A program made the translations under genes and the position numbers. The notes under the pieces were generated by a model, which had not been told where the DNA came from, did no database searches, and saw nothing but the letters and a program-made list of their open reading frames with translations. A stretch of 64,000 nt of DNA from an uncultured Lachnospiraceae bacterium (lineage in GTDB: Bacteria > Bacillota > Clostridia > Lachnospirales > Lachnospiraceae), in contig CAJTMB010000007.1 in NCBI GenBank assembly GCA_910577105.1, forward strand, positions 1-64,000, written 5' to 3'. This document shows positions 1 to 8,067 of this stretch, in pieces. How positions within the stretch are numbered: position 1 is the first letter of the stretch; each line of letters starts with the position of its first letter.

Positions 1-2
1 CC

Positions 3-917
3 CGGCATTACAACACGATAAACCGCGAGATAAAACGCGGTCTTGTCACTCTCCGCGATGGTCACTCTTGGAAAGACTACACGGTTTACAAGTCCGATGT
101 CGGACAGCGAAAACACCGGGAATGCTCTTCCAATAAAGGCGCGCCGCTCAAGATAGGCAATGACATGGACTTTGTGCGCTTTGCTGAACATATGATACTG
201 GACATGAAATACAGTCCGTACGCCGTCATACAGGCGGCAAAAGGAAAATTCCGTACACAGGTATGTAAAGCCACCCTCTACAGCTACATCGACAAAGGTA
301 TCTTTCTTAATGTGTCTAACAAAGACCTGCCTGTCAAAAGACATGCCCATCAGAACGCCTATAAGCCCCTCAGAAGGGGCTACAACACCATGCGCGGCAA
401 AAGCATCGAAGAACGTCCAAAGCCCGTAAATGACCGTTCTTCATACGGTCATTGGGAAATGGATACCGTTGTCGGCGGCAGAGGAAAAAGCCCGGAGTGT
501 CTGCTTGTCCTTACGGAACGCTTCCGGCGTGATGAACTTATTTTGAAAATGAAGGACAAGACCTGTCAGAGCGTTATTAATGCGCTTGACAGGCTCGAAA
601 AAATATATGGTCTTGATGGTTTCCGTAATCGCTTCCTTTCCATTACCGTTGATAATGGTTCAGAATTTCTTGACAGTACGGGCATTGAACGTTCCATTCA
701 TGGCGGCTCGCGCACTTCCCTTTATTACTGCCATCCTTACTGCTCTTTTGAGCGCGGAAGTAATGAGAATGCGAACAAGCTGATACGCCGTTTCTGTCCT
801 AAGGGCTGTGATTTTGCGGACTATTCCGACAAAGACGTACAGTTTTTGGAAGAATGGATTAACAGCTACCCCCGGCAGTTGTTCGGCGGCATGTCGTCAA
901 GGGACATGCCCTTGTAG
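3..917 (+). CDS. IS30-family transposase, 5' end cut by window
   Basis: The reading frame is open from the left window edge to a TAG stop, giving about 304 visible residues of a DDE transposase that cuts and joins IS ends. The three acidic blocks of the IS30 family are visible: HWEMDTVVGG (first Asp), ITVDNGSEF (second Asp) and ERGSNENANKLIRRF with the catalytic Glu, followed by PKGCDF. The C-terminal INSYPRQLFGG resembles the family's usual end. The N-terminal helix-turn-helix is partly off the window, so the start cannot be given; an internal ATG at 165 is not the real start because homology continues upstream. The strand is opposite to most neighbours, as expected for an insertion. Whether the copy is intact cannot be judged. 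Confidence 0.93.
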   Translation, partial: RHYNTINREIKRGLVTLRDGHSWKDYTVYKSDVGQRKHRECSSNKGAPLKIGNDMDFVRFAEHMILDMKYSPYAVIQAAKGKFRTQVCKATLYSYIDKGIFLNVSNKDLPVKRHAHQNAYKPLRRGYNTMRGKSIEERPKPVNDRSSYGHWEMDTVVGGRGKSPECLLVLTERFRRDELILKMKDKTCQSVINALDRLEKIYGLDGFRNRFLSITVDNGSEFLDSTGIERSIHGGSRTSLYYCHPYCSFERGSNENANKLIRRFCPKGCDFADYSDKDVQFLEEWINSYPRQLFGGMSSRDMPL

Positions 918-940
918 TCTTGTTCTTATCCATATGCAGT

Positions 941-967
941 AAAAGACGGCTTTTGACCGTCTTTTTG
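941..967 (+). terminator. Intrinsic terminator after the transposase
   Basis: AAAGACGG (942-949) pairs with CCGTCTTT (957-964) across a 7-nt loop and runs into T residues, 25 bases after the transposase stop. Confidence 0.75.
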
Positions 968-1094
968 TCGTGTATATTTGTGCAATATGCATAGTTTTAA
1001 GCCTTCATTTTATCTGTGTTTTTGTGCAATGTGTAGAAAGTGACGAAATTTAGGAAAAAATCACATTTTCTTCTTGACTTTTACCGTTAAGTTT

Positions 1095-1271
1095 CCACAT
1101 TTTACACAGCGGCAGCCCCGGCAGGCATTTGATTCCATAAAGGACCGTGTAAAAACGCTGGTACTTAGAGGTTGTTTTATAACCTCTTACGTACCACTGC
1201 GTTTTTACCCGAGCGGGAGCGTGTCCTGTTGGAACAAATGCCTGCTCAGGCTGCCGCCGTGTAAAATGCGG
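1095..1271. repeat. Long palindromic intergenic element, copy A
   Basis: A 177-bp imperfect palindrome. The outer arm CATTTTACAC-A-GCGGCAGCC (1098-1117) pairs with its complement near 1250-1268, then GGCAGGCATTTG pairs with CAAATGCCTGC. The inner core carries GATTCCATAAAGGACC, GTAAAAACGC, TACTTAGAGGTTG, a matching CAACCTC-type return strand, GTTTTTACCCGAG and TGTCCTGTTGGAAC. The core is shared with copies at 41529, 60409 and 62565 and, diverged, at 32138. It begins 21 bases past the stop of the ylmC-like gene. It has no protein-coding content and its function is unknown. The rest of 918-1292 holds only the IS end and terminator. Confidence 0.9.
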
Positions 1272-1292
1272 AAAAGCTTTCGCGAAAAGCAA

Positions 1293-1529
1293 TCAATCGG
1301 TGCAGATATCCACCAATATAATATCCGGCCCAATCTGCTTGATATCCCGGTAGGGAATGACGTAATCATCCTGACACTTGAAAAAACTCTCCCATTTATT
1401 TCCCCGCGGTATCAAAATTTTGTGGATGCAGCCGTTTCTCTCATCAAATTCCAAATCCCCTACTTTTCCAAGTTGTTTGCAATCCCTTAAATTTATGACT
1501 TCTTTGCACTTAAATTCTGAAAAAAGCAT
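1293..1529 (-). CDS. YlmC/YmxH family sporulation protein
   Basis: A 78-residue PRC-barrel-like protein of the YlmC/YmxH family, which in many Clostridia sits next to sigG and is annotated as sporulation-related; its biochemical role is not established. Visible features fitting the family are the start MLFSEFKCKEVINLRDC, a KLGKVGDLEFDE-type segment (here QLGKVGDLEFDE) and a C-terminal IGPDIILVDI strand. It is divergent from sigG with about 180 bp between them, whereas in related genomes the two are usually co-directional. No transmembrane segment is visible, so the protein is probably cytosolic. Assignment rests on family likeness and context. Confidence 0.8.
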   Translation of the reverse strand: MLFSEFKCKEVINLRDCKQLGKVGDLEFDERNGCIHKILIPRGNKWESFFKCQDDYVIPYRDIKQIGPDIILVDICTD

Positions 1530-1601
1530 ACACTGGCCGCCTTATTTCCTTTCTACAATATATGCCGCAGTTTTTATTTTGACACACTTAAGAAACTGAC
1601 T

Positions 1602-1631
1602 GCATAAAGCATTTTTCTTTGGCGCATACTA
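1602..1631 (+). promoter_or_regulatory. Putative sigma-F/sigma-G promoter of sigG
   Basis: GCATA (1602-1606) followed after 18 bases by CATACTA (1625-1631) matches the forespore-sigma type -35/-10 pattern. It would start transcription about 75 bases before the sigG ATG. It also argues against a longer sigG reading frame starting at 1619. Inference from consensus only. Confidence 0.5.
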
Positions 1632-1711
1632 TTACAGACCAAAAGACAAACACGAAATGCACCCCGCAGATAAAGAAAAAAGCATATAGACATAAAACGG
1701 AGGCACAAATT

Positions 1712-2491
1712 ATGGCACAAGGTAAAGTAGAAATCTGCGGTGTAAATACATCCAAACTTCCCCTGTTAAAGCCCGCTGAAAAAGACGCTCTTTTCATGCG
1801 CATTGCAAACGGGGACCGGGAAGCACGCGAACAGTACATCGAAGGAAACCTTCGTTTGGTGCTGAGCGTCATCAAACGTTTTTCCTCCAGCAACGAAAAT
1901 GTAGATGACTTGTTTCAAATCGGCTGCATCGGCCTGATAAAAGCCATCGACAACTTTGATTCCTCCCTAAACGTTAAGTTCTCTACCTACGCCGTTCCCA
2001 TGATTATCGGGGAAATCAGGCGTTTTCTCAGGGATAACAATTCCATCCGCGTGTCCCGTTCTTTAAAAGATACCGCTTACAAAGCCATCTATGCAAAAGA
2101 AGCCCTCATCAAGAAAAACTTAAAAGAACCTTCCATTGAGGAGATTGCCACAGAAATCGGTATTTCCAAAGAAGACATTACTTATGCCCTTGACGCAATC
2201 CAGAATCCCATGAGCCTGTATGAACCGGTTTATACCGACGGCGGGGATACCTTGTATGTCATGGACCAAATAAGCGACAAAAAAAATAAGGAAGAGACCT
2301 GGGTGGAACATCTCTCCCTCAGTGAAGCAATGAAACGTTTAAATGAGCGGGAAAGGGAAATCATTTCCCTTCGCTTTTTTTCCGGGAAAACCCAGATGGA
2401 AGTCGCTGACATGATTGGCATATCCCAGGCACAGGTTTCCCGTCTGGAAAAGAATGCCCTGCGCACCATGCGCAATTATCTGACCGCCTGA
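1712..2491 (+). CDS. sigG: RNA polymerase sigma-G factor
   Basis: The late forespore-specific sigma factor, which directs transcription of spore germination and DNA-protection genes after engulfment. The start ATG at 1712 is preceded by ACGGAGG and gives 259 residues, the normal length. The N-terminus KVEICGVNTSKLPLL is diagnostic of SigG. Region 2 (LFQIGCIGLIKAIDNFD, KFSTYAVPMIIGEIRRFLRD), region 3 (EPSIEEIATEIGI) and region 4 helix-turn-helix (TQMEVADMIGISQAQVSRLE) follow in order. Its 3' end overlaps the convergent hypothetical gene by 16 bp. It lies on the strand opposite to sigE/spoIIGA and ylmC, an unusual local orientation. Confidence 0.97.
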   Translation: MAQGKVEICGVNTSKLPLLKPAEKDALFMRIANGDREAREQYIEGNLRLVLSVIKRFSSSNENVDDLFQIGCIGLIKAIDNFDSSLNVKFSTYAVPMIIGEIRRFLRDNNSIRVSRSLKDTAYKAIYAKEALIKKNLKEPSIEEIATEIGISKEDITYALDAIQNPMSLYEPVYTDGGDTLYVMDQISDKKNKEETWVEHLSLSEAMKRLNEREREIISLRFFSGKTQMEVADMIGISQAQVSRLEKNALRTMRNYLTA

Positions 2492-2748
2492 TTCCATTCA
2501 AATAAGCAGTCGTTCATCCAGGCAACGGCGTCAGTGATACCGTCCTCCGAAAAATCAAATTCCTTACGGCGCTTTTCGCTTTCAGGGGTGTTTCTGAAAT
2601 TATAAGGTTCCGGCCAGACTGTCACAAGCAGCCTGGCCCCATCTTCTTTCTCCGTCTTTTCCATCCGGTAACGCATACCCTCACAATTTCCCGTATATTC
2701 CGTTTTCTTTAGGTATTCCATTGATAAGATATCGTTCCTGTCTATCAT
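2476..2748 (-). CDS. Conserved hypothetical protein between sigE and sigG
   Basis: A 90-residue acidic protein, not recognised as a named family. The ATG at 2748 is chosen because GGCGG lies 7 bases upstream; an ATG two codons earlier has no room for a ribosome site. The protein has no membrane segment or cysteine motif beyond single residues. It has a strand-rich centre (RLLVTVWPEPYNF) and an amphipathic C-terminal helix (DGITDAVAWMNDCLFEW). It overlaps the end of sigG tail to tail and follows sigE on the same strand after a structured gap. Position suggests a sporulation link, but nothing in the sequence shows it. Confidence 0.65.
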   Translation of the reverse strand: MIDRNDILSMEYLKKTEYTGNCEGMRYRMEKTEKEDGARLLVTVWPEPYNFRNTPESEKRRKEFDFSEDGITDAVAWMNDCLFEWNQAVR

Positions 2749-2817
2749 CTGCATTCCGCCTGCTTTCGTATTTTATTGTTTCACAAAAACCCGCAAACCC
2801 GCACTGGCGTGCTCTTT

Positions 2818-2901
2818 GTCCGATTTCATCGGACGTTTGCTCGTTAATGCCGCAGGAAAAACAAATGCCTGCTTCGCAGTCGCTTGTTTTTCTTTTGCGG
2901 C
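2818..2901 (-). terminator. Two hairpins after sigE
   Basis: GTCCGAT-TTC-ATCGGAC (2818-2834) is a perfect 7-bp hairpin. GCCGCA-GG-AAAAACAA (2849-2864) pairs with TTGTTTTT-CTTT-TGCGGC (2884-2901). They lie 27-110 bases after the sigE stop on its strand and probably end the spoIIGA-sigE transcript. No clean T-run is seen, so the terminator call is moderate. Confidence 0.45.
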
Positions 2902-2927
2902 TATTATATCATATTTCTTCTTTTCTG

Positions 2928-3683
2928 TCATTGTCGTTCAATTTCCCGTTTCAGCTGTTTCATGATTTTCTTTTCCAGCCTGGATATGTAGGATTGGGAA
3001 ATTCCTAAAAGCGATGCCACTTCTTTCTGGGTCAGTTCCTGCCCGTCCGGCGTATTTAAGCCGAATCTTAAGTTGATAATGGTTCTTTCTCTTTCAGAAA
3101 GCTTATCAATGGCTTTCTTTAACAGCTTCTTTTCCACCTCTGTTTCTATATCACGGTAGATGACATCCTCATCCGTGCCAAGGATATCGGATAAGAGCAG
3201 TTCATTGCCGTCCCAGTCCACATTTAACGGCTCATCAATGGATACCTCCATCCGCGTCTTGTTATTCCTTCTCAGATACATCAATATTTCATTTTCAATG
3301 CACCTGGACGCATAAGTGGCAAGCTTGATATTTTTTTCCGGATTAAAGGTATTGATGGACTTGATTAACCCTATTGTCCCAATGGATATCAAATCCTCCA
3401 CCCCTACACCGGTATTGTCAAACTTCTTTGCTATGTATACCACCAGCCTCAAATTATGCTCAATCAGAATGGATTTGGCTGCATCCTCATATTCGGTTCC
3501 CAAATCACTGATTACTTCATTTTCCCTTTCTGATTCCAGCGGCGGCGGAAGGACTTCCGTGCCTCCGATATAGTGGACATCCCCCTGTCTGGAGCTTAGT
3601 CCCTGATAAAGCCTGAACAGTCCGTTCTCCCTCTGTATCATTTTAAATTGGATTCTGCCCGGCATGGCAACTTTTAATATCAT
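2928..3683 (-). CDS. sigE: RNA polymerase sigma-E factor precursor
   Basis: Mother-cell-specific early sporulation sigma factor, made as an inactive pro-protein and activated by SpoIIGA. It has 251 residues with an N-terminal pro-region (about 30 residues, including KMIQRENGLFRLYQG). Region 2 follows (VEDLISIGTIGLIKSINTF, KLATYASRCIENEILMYLRR), then the SigE-typical NKTRMEVSIDEPLNVDWDGN, and the region 4 helix-turn-helix QKEVASLLGISQSYISRLEKK. It lies 26 bases after spoIIGA, the standard two-gene spoIIG operon. Confidence 0.97.
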   Translation of the reverse strand: MILKVAMPGRIQFKMIQRENGLFRLYQGLSSRQGDVHYIGGTEVLPPPLESERENEVISDLGTEYEDAAKSILIEHNLRLVVYIAKKFDNTGVGVEDLISIGTIGLIKSINTFNPEKNIKLATYASRCIENEILMYLRRNNKTRMEVSIDEPLNVDWDGNELLLSDILGTDEDVIYRDIETEVEKKLLKKAIDKLSERERTIINLRFGLNTPDGQELTQKEVASLLGISQSYISRLEKKIMKQLKREIERQ

Positions 3684-3709
3684 AATGAAACCTCCTGTTT
3701 TGTATTTTT

Positions 3710-4519
3710 CTATTTTTCCAATAACTCCGGATGTATCAGCATCTGATAGCTTTTTGTGGAGGAAACCGCCTTTTCACTAACTGCAACATATACATTCCGG
3801 CACACTTTTTTGATTCCTCCCTGTTCGATTGTCAATTCAGGAATCTGATATCCCTTCATAATTCCCCGTTCACATCCAACGCTCCTGTAGGGAATAGCCC
3901 GAAAGCCAGAAGGCTCCTTCTCCCCTTCATAAAGACGCTCAAATACTTCCTTTTCCAGTACGGAAACAGGTTTTTTGCTGATAGGCTCCCTCAAAGAATT
4001 TCCCGTATCCACAATTCCCTGCACCGTCATCCGACGGCCGTCATCTCCCTGCAGGATTGCTTTGCAAAAGTCTGTTCTTTCCTTCTTCTTCCTCTCCATG
4101 CACCATGAAAAAACGACTGAAAAAATCCCCCCGAAAGCCAACAGGCCTGTTACGGTCATGGCATGTTCCCGAAAAGGTTTTACATGATTTGTCAGCAGTA
4201 AAAATCCTCCTCCCATCAGAAAAGAGCAGCCAATCATTGTCTCCAATATTTTAAAAACCGCCCTTAAGGAATCCGGCTTGTAAACCCATAACAAAACACC
4301 ACCGTTGACAAAGACCCCCGCAAACAGCGTCTTTACCACCACGCCTCCAAAAGGCAGAAAAAACATCAGACAATATCCCAGTCCCCCTAAAAAAGCGCCT
4401 GCAATCAGCCTTACTCGCGTGGCAGTGCAATTCAGGCTTTTATTGACCAGCAGGAGCAGATAAAGGTTCATGGTAAAATTCAGCAGAAACAGGCTGTCTA
4501 TGTAAACCTCATAATACAA
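3710..4519 (-). CDS. spoIIGA: Sporulation sigma-E processing peptidase
   Basis: Membrane aspartic protease that removes the pro-sequence of sigma-E at the septum. Start: TTG at 4519, behind AAGGAGAGGAGG, gives LYYEVYIDSLFLLNF, which aligns with the family's N-terminus; 269 residues. An upstream ATG at 4636 would add a hydrophilic leader and would begin upstream of the promoter proposed here. Five hydrophobic segments occupy about residues 5-150. The cytosolic protease half carries GIVDTGNSLREP with the catalytic Asp of the DTGN motif. It is followed by sigE, its substrate. Confidence 0.93.
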   Translation of the reverse strand: MYYEVYIDSLFLLNFTMNLYLLLLVNKSLNCTATRVRLIAGAFLGGLGYCLMFFLPFGGVVVKTLFAGVFVNGGVLLWVYKPDSLRAVFKILETMIGCSFLMGGGFLLLTNHVKPFREHAMTVTGLLAFGGIFSVVFSWCMERKKKERTDFCKAILQGDDGRRMTVQGIVDTGNSLREPISKKPVSVLEKEVFERLYEGEKEPSGFRAIPYRSVGCERGIMKGYQIPELTIEQGGIKKVCRNVYVAVSEKAVSSTKSYQMLIHPELLEK

Positions 4520-4570
4520 AGACCTCCTCTCCTTTCCTGTTATTGCGGAATTCTTAACCGCCTGATAATC

Positions 4571-4645
4571 ATTATAAAGGCATGTATCCAAAGAATTTGT
4601 CGTATTTGATGTGAAGATGCGCTTTTTTTTTAGCATAATTCGACA
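4571..4645 (-). promoter_or_regulatory. spoIIG-type promoter with Spo0A boxes
   Basis: On the minus strand there is a perfect TATAAT (4571-4576) without a recognisable -35 at the usual spacing. Upstream of it are TACGACAAA (4596-4604, one mismatch to the 0A box) and a perfect TGTCGAA (4639-4645). This matches the known logic of spoIIG, where Spo0A-phosphate activates sigma-A polymerase. The proposed transcript would start about 45 bases before the TTG of spoIIGA. Confidence 0.6.
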
Positions 4646-4656
4646 TGACTGACTGC

Positions 4657-4683
4657 ATAAAAAAAGACAGTCAAAAGACTGTC
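4657..4683 (-). terminator. Intrinsic terminator after ftsZ
   Basis: On the minus strand GACAGTC-TTTT-GACTGTC (4666-4683) is followed by a run of seven or more T residues. It starts 15 bases after the ftsZ stop and separates the division cluster from spoIIGA-sigE. Confidence 0.9.
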
Positions 4684-4697
4684 TTTTCTGCTTGCTG

Positions 4698-5894
4698 TTA
4701 TTTATTCCCCCGCTGCAGGAAATCGGGAATTTTTAAGGATTTTTCTTCTACCGAAGAACGGAGGTCCGTCGGCTTCGTGATGCCGTTCAGCACCGGCTTG
4801 CCCATGGGTCTTACCTGTTCCTTACCGCCTTTTTTCCAACTGCCGTCTTCCATTCCTGACTGATAAGAGTTCGGCTGCATAAAACGATTGGAACCCGGAT
4901 ATGTACCAAAGCCCGGCTTGCTTCCCAAAGCGCTCTTTGCAGGCGCTGTTTCCAGACCTGTCGCAATAACGGTAATGGTACAGGTATCGGGTTGTCCGGC
5001 ATCATACATGGCGCCGAAAATTACATTAACATCATCCCCGGTCAGTTCCCTTACATAATCGGATGCCTCGGATGCGTCATTTAAGGTAATATCACCCGAT
5101 ACATTGATGATAACATGGGATGCGCCTGTGATGGTAGTTTCCAGCAAAGGACTTTCCACTGCCATCTTGACAGCTTCCAGGGCTTTGTCGTCACCCTTGC
5201 CTACACCGATGCCGATATGGGCAACCCCTTTATCCTTCATGACAGTCTGCACATCCGCAAAGTCCAGATTGATGACTGCCGGCACATTAATCAAATCGGT
5301 AATGCCCTGTACAGCCTGCTGCAATACTTCATCTGCTTTCTTTAATGCCTCCGGCATGGTAGTACGCTTGTCCACAATTTCAAGCAGCTTATCATTGGGA
5401 ATGACAATCAACGTGTCCACATTGCCTTTGATATTTTCTATGCCGCTCAAAGCATTCGTCATGCGGGCTTTCGCTTCAAAACGAAAAGGCTTCGTCACAA
5501 CGCCCACCGTAAGAATCCCCATGTCTTTTGCAATTTTAGCCACAACCGGTGCAGCACCGGTTCCGGTTCCGCCGCCCATTCCACAGGTTACAAATACCAT
5601 ATCAGCACCTTTTAAAGCGGTTTCGATTTCCTCAGCGCTTTCTTCCGCTGCTTTCTGTCCGATTTCCGGCTTTGCTCCGGCCCCCAGTCCTTTGGTGAGC
5701 TTTTCCCCTATCTGTAAGAGTTTCGGCGCTTTGCAGAGCTGTAACGCCTGCTTATCCGTGTTAACCCCGATAAAGTCCACTCCGTCAATACTTTCATCTA
5801 CCATTCTATTTACAGCGTTGTTACCTGCTCCACCAACACCAACCACAATGATTTTGGCAGCAGATTCAGCGTCATTCGTCTTAATCTCCAGCAA
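4698..5894 (-). CDS. ftsZ: Cell division GTPase FtsZ
   Basis: Tubulin-like GTPase that polymerises into the Z ring at mid-cell and at the polar sporulation septum. 398 residues. Visible: nucleotide-binding GVGGAGNN (19-26), tubulin signature GGGTGTG (107-113), synergy loop NLDFADV (209-215), a variable linker after about 320, and the C-terminal peptide KIPDFLQRGNK that binds membrane anchors. The start is TTG, 8 bases after AAGGAGG, with no in-frame ATG nearby. ftsA is not adjacent. It has its own promoter upstream and a strong terminator downstream. Confidence 0.98.
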   Translation of the reverse strand: MLEIKTNDAESAAKIIVVGVGGAGNNAVNRMVDESIDGVDFIGVNTDKQALQLCKAPKLLQIGEKLTKGLGAGAKPEIGQKAAEESAEEIETALKGADMVFVTCGMGGGTGTGAAPVVAKIAKDMGILTVGVVTKPFRFEAKARMTNALSGIENIKGNVDTLIVIPNDKLLEIVDKRTTMPEALKKADEVLQQAVQGITDLINVPAVINLDFADVQTVMKDKGVAHIGIGVGKGDDKALEAVKMAVESPLLETTITGASHVIINVSGDITLNDASEASDYVRELTGDDVNVIFGAMYDAGQPDTCTITVIATGLETAPAKSALGSKPGFGTYPGSNRFMQPNSYQSGMEDGSWKKGGKEQVRPMGKPVLNGITKPTDLRSSVEEKSLKIPDFLQRGNK

Positions 5895-5935
5895 AGGTAT
5901 TTCCTCCTTATTTCCAAATAAAATCCATATAGACT

Positions 5936-5964
5936 ATCATATAATTATTTTGATAATTAATCAA
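5936..5964 (-). promoter_or_regulatory. Promoter of ftsZ
   Basis: On the minus strand TTGATT (5959-5964), 17 bases, TATGAT (5936-5941), about 40 bases before the TTG start. It lies in the 103-bp ftsQ-ftsZ gap, so ftsZ can be transcribed apart from the long cluster. Confidence 0.65.
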
Positions 5965-5997
5965 CACATTTTTTACAATTCTTCAAAGGTTTTTGCT

Positions 5998-6744
5998 TTA
6001 TGAATCCGGTTTAAACGGTATCGAGCCTATACTCCCGTCATAATTCTGCAGATTCAGGGTTCCTTTTTTCCCCTCCAGTTCCGGAAGCAGGCTTTTTAAC
6101 AGCATGATTTTTTCGTCGAGCAGCTCTTCCGTTCCGAATACCACCCTTATTTCTCCGAAATAAAGCGTCATGGAATTTTGGGAACCGAAATAAATGCGGT
6201 CGGCTGACAATGTGTACTTCAACAAAGTTTTCGTGACAGTCAGAATTTTGTAGAAGATATCGGTATTCTCCACCGGCAGCGGTTCATTCAGCACCACATG
6301 GTCAAAACTGAGTCCCGTTATCTGTGGTATTCCCGCTGTCTTGATGGAAGAACTCTCCACCACAATGCCTTCTTTGTCAAAATACATATACCTGTCCAGA
6401 TATTCCACATATCCTGCCAATGACTTTTCATATACGACAATTTTAACCGTATCCGGTGAGAGCACCTGCACATTCATGGAAGCAATAAAAGGAATATCCG
6501 TAATCTGCTTGTCCTTGTAAATTAAGGACAGGTAAAGGGAGTTGCTGCCAAACGGGCCTTCCATTACCATATCCTGAATCTCCTCTTTCGTATAATGCAT
6601 ATTGCCTTCCACATAAACCGTCCGTATGGTCCGTGTCTGCAAAAAATAATATACGCCTCCCAGGGCAAGCGCTGTCACCGCAAGCAAAAGAAGGATTACT
6701 ATTCTCTTTATGCCCTTCCTCTTGTTTCTTGTAACCTTATACAC
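5998..6744 (-). CDS. ftsQ: Cell division protein FtsQ/DivIB
   Basis: Bitopic divisome protein that links FtsL and its partners at the septum. 248 residues: a basic N-terminal tail (KVTRNKRKGIKR), one membrane helix at about 15-35, then the POTRA domain (RTIRTVYVEGNMHYTKEEIQD and following) and a beta domain to the C-terminus (GTLNLQNYDGSIGSIPF). The length is normal for Firmicutes. It overlaps the murA stop by 8 bp, indicating translational coupling in the dcw cluster. Confidence 0.92.
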   Translation of the reverse strand: MYKVTRNKRKGIKRIVILLLLAVTALALGGVYYFLQTRTIRTVYVEGNMHYTKEEIQDMVMEGPFGSNSLYLSLIYKDKQITDIPFIASMNVQVLSPDTVKIVVYEKSLAGYVEYLDRYMYFDKEGIVVESSSIKTAGIPQITGLSFDHVVLNEPLPVENTDIFYKILTVTKTLLKYTLSADRIYFGSQNSMTLYFGEIRVVFGTEELLDEKIMLLKSLLPELEGKKGTLNLQNYDGSIGSIPFKPDS

Positions 6745-8011
6745 CGTATATTCGCACTCCTAACTCTCTTAAATCCCTGCAGATATTTTCGTAGCCACGC
6801 TCAATAAAATGGCATCCATCCACAATGGTTTCCCCTTTTGCCGCCGCACCCGCAACCACCAGTGCGGCACCGCCGCGAAGTTCCTGTGCCGCAGCACGGA
6901 CTCCTTGCAGTTCCTCCACGCCTTCTATCAGGACATGTCTTGCATCCGTCTGTACTATCTTTGCCCCCATATCCCGCAGACACGGAACTGTATGAAAGCG
7001 GTTTTCAAAAATGGTTTCTTCTATCAGGCAGCTTCCCTCAGCAAGTGAAAGCACGGTCAGGAAAAGCGACTGCATATCCGTGGGAAATCCCGGATAAGGC
7101 TCTGTCACCAGTTTCCGGGGCGCCTGCAGTTTATCATGCACCTGCACATAAAGCCCCTCCGGCGTTGTCTGACAGGAGGCCCCCATTTTTATGGCAGTCT
7201 CCAGCACGGACTGCATCTGCAGGATTGGCGCCTCCTTTAAGAGAACTTCCCCTCCTGCCGCCATACAGGCGCACAGGTAGGTGCCTGCCACAATCCTGTC
7301 CCCGGGTACCTCAAATTCCACCCCTGCAAGATGTTCCACTCCCCTTACGATAATGGTGGAGCTTCCGGCACCGGTAATATCCGCTCCACACAAAGAGAGA
7401 AAATCACAAAGTGTTTTTATCTCCGGCTCCCTGGCAGCTCCCCGGATAATGGTCGTCCCCTTTGCCTTAACCGCTGCCAGAAGAAGATTTTCGGTTGCTC
7501 CTACACTGGGAAGCGGTAATGTGATTTCCGCTCCGCAAAGGCCTTCGGTGTAAGCATACAATCCAAAAGATTTTTCTTCAAATTCCACATTCATTTTCTT
7601 TAACGCCGCCAGATGCAAATCTATAGGACGTTTTCCGATTACACAGCCGCCCGGATACTCTATCCGGACTTCATGTGTTCTGCCAAGCAGGGCTCCCAGA
7701 AGTATAATCGAAGAGCGCATTCCTTTTACCGCCTCTTCAGGCATTTCGCTCAATGCATGGATTTCCCCTGCCTTCTTTGCGTTTATTTTCAGTTTTCCTT
7801 CTTCCCAGACTGTCTGGCACCCAAGGCTTTCCAATAGTGTCTGCATATAAAATACATCCGTCAGTCTGGGACAATTCCCGATAATACTGGTGCCTTCTGT
7901 CAGCAAAGTTGCTGCCAGAACCGGCAGTACTGCATTTTTAGAACCCTGTATTCTGACCTGCCCCTGCAGGGCTATTCCGCCGTGAATATAGATAGATTCC
8001 AAACTGCTCAT
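6737..8011 (-). CDS. murA: UDP-N-acetylglucosamine 1-carboxyvinyltransferase
   Basis: First committed step of peptidoglycan precursor synthesis: transfers enolpyruvate from PEP to UDP-GlcNAc in the cytosol. 424 residues with N-terminal GSKNAVLP, the active-site Cys in PGGCVIGKRPIDLH (the residue attacked by fosfomycin), PSVGATEN, AAREPEI, PGFPTDMQSLF and a C-terminal DGCHFIERGYENI. It sits between ftsW and ftsQ, where many Clostridia place murA; no murB or murG is adjacent. Confidence 0.96.
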   Translation of the reverse strand: MSSLESIYIHGGIALQGQVRIQGSKNAVLPVLAATLLTEGTSIIGNCPRLTDVFYMQTLLESLGCQTVWEEGKLKINAKKAGEIHALSEMPEEAVKGMRSSIILLGALLGRTHEVRIEYPGGCVIGKRPIDLHLAALKKMNVEFEEKSFGLYAYTEGLCGAEITLPLPSVGATENLLLAAVKAKGTTIIRGAAREPEIKTLCDFLSLCGADITGAGSSTIIVRGVEHLAGVEFEVPGDRIVAGTYLCACMAAGGEVLLKEAPILQMQSVLETAIKMGASCQTTPEGLYVQVHDKLQAPRKLVTEPYPGFPTDMQSLFLTVLSLAEGSCLIEETIFENRFHTVPCLRDMGAKIVQTDARHVLIEGVEELQGVRAAAQELRGGAALVVAGAAAKGETIVDGCHFIERGYENICRDLRELGVRIYGV

Positions 8012-8067
8012 CCGCCTTTATGACATATTATACCTTATCATATTCAAAGCGGAAAAAGATGTTCTGC

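Larger units (their letters stand above)
1..1033 (+). mobile_element. IS30-family insertion sequence, right part
   Basis: The transposase gene is followed by its own terminator and then by two copies of TTTGTGCAATRTG (977-989 and 1021-1033), after which the sequence changes character. The right terminus probably lies near the second copy. The left terminus is outside the window, so terminal inverted repeats and target duplication cannot be verified; the right boundary is an estimate. Confidence 0.45.

Noticed and set aside
1050..1490. Reading frames of 80 and 138 codons across 1050-1490
   Set aside because: They run through palindromic copy A and antisense to the ylmC-like gene; the translation reflects the repeat, and similar frames appear in copy B.
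1619..1711. A 31-codon N-terminal extension of sigG
   Set aside because: It begins at a TTG overlapping the likely promoter, lacks a ribosome site and is absent from the SigG family; ATG 1712 with ACGGAGG fits.
4520..4636. A 39-codon extension of spoIIGA from ATG 4636
   Set aside because: It would start upstream of the TATAAT/0A-box promoter and next to the ftsZ terminator, and adds hydrophilic residues not seen in the family.
5104..6003. A 299-codon plus-strand frame
   Set aside because: Exact antisense of ftsZ with Ser/Pro/Ile-rich shadow composition and no domain or ribosome site.
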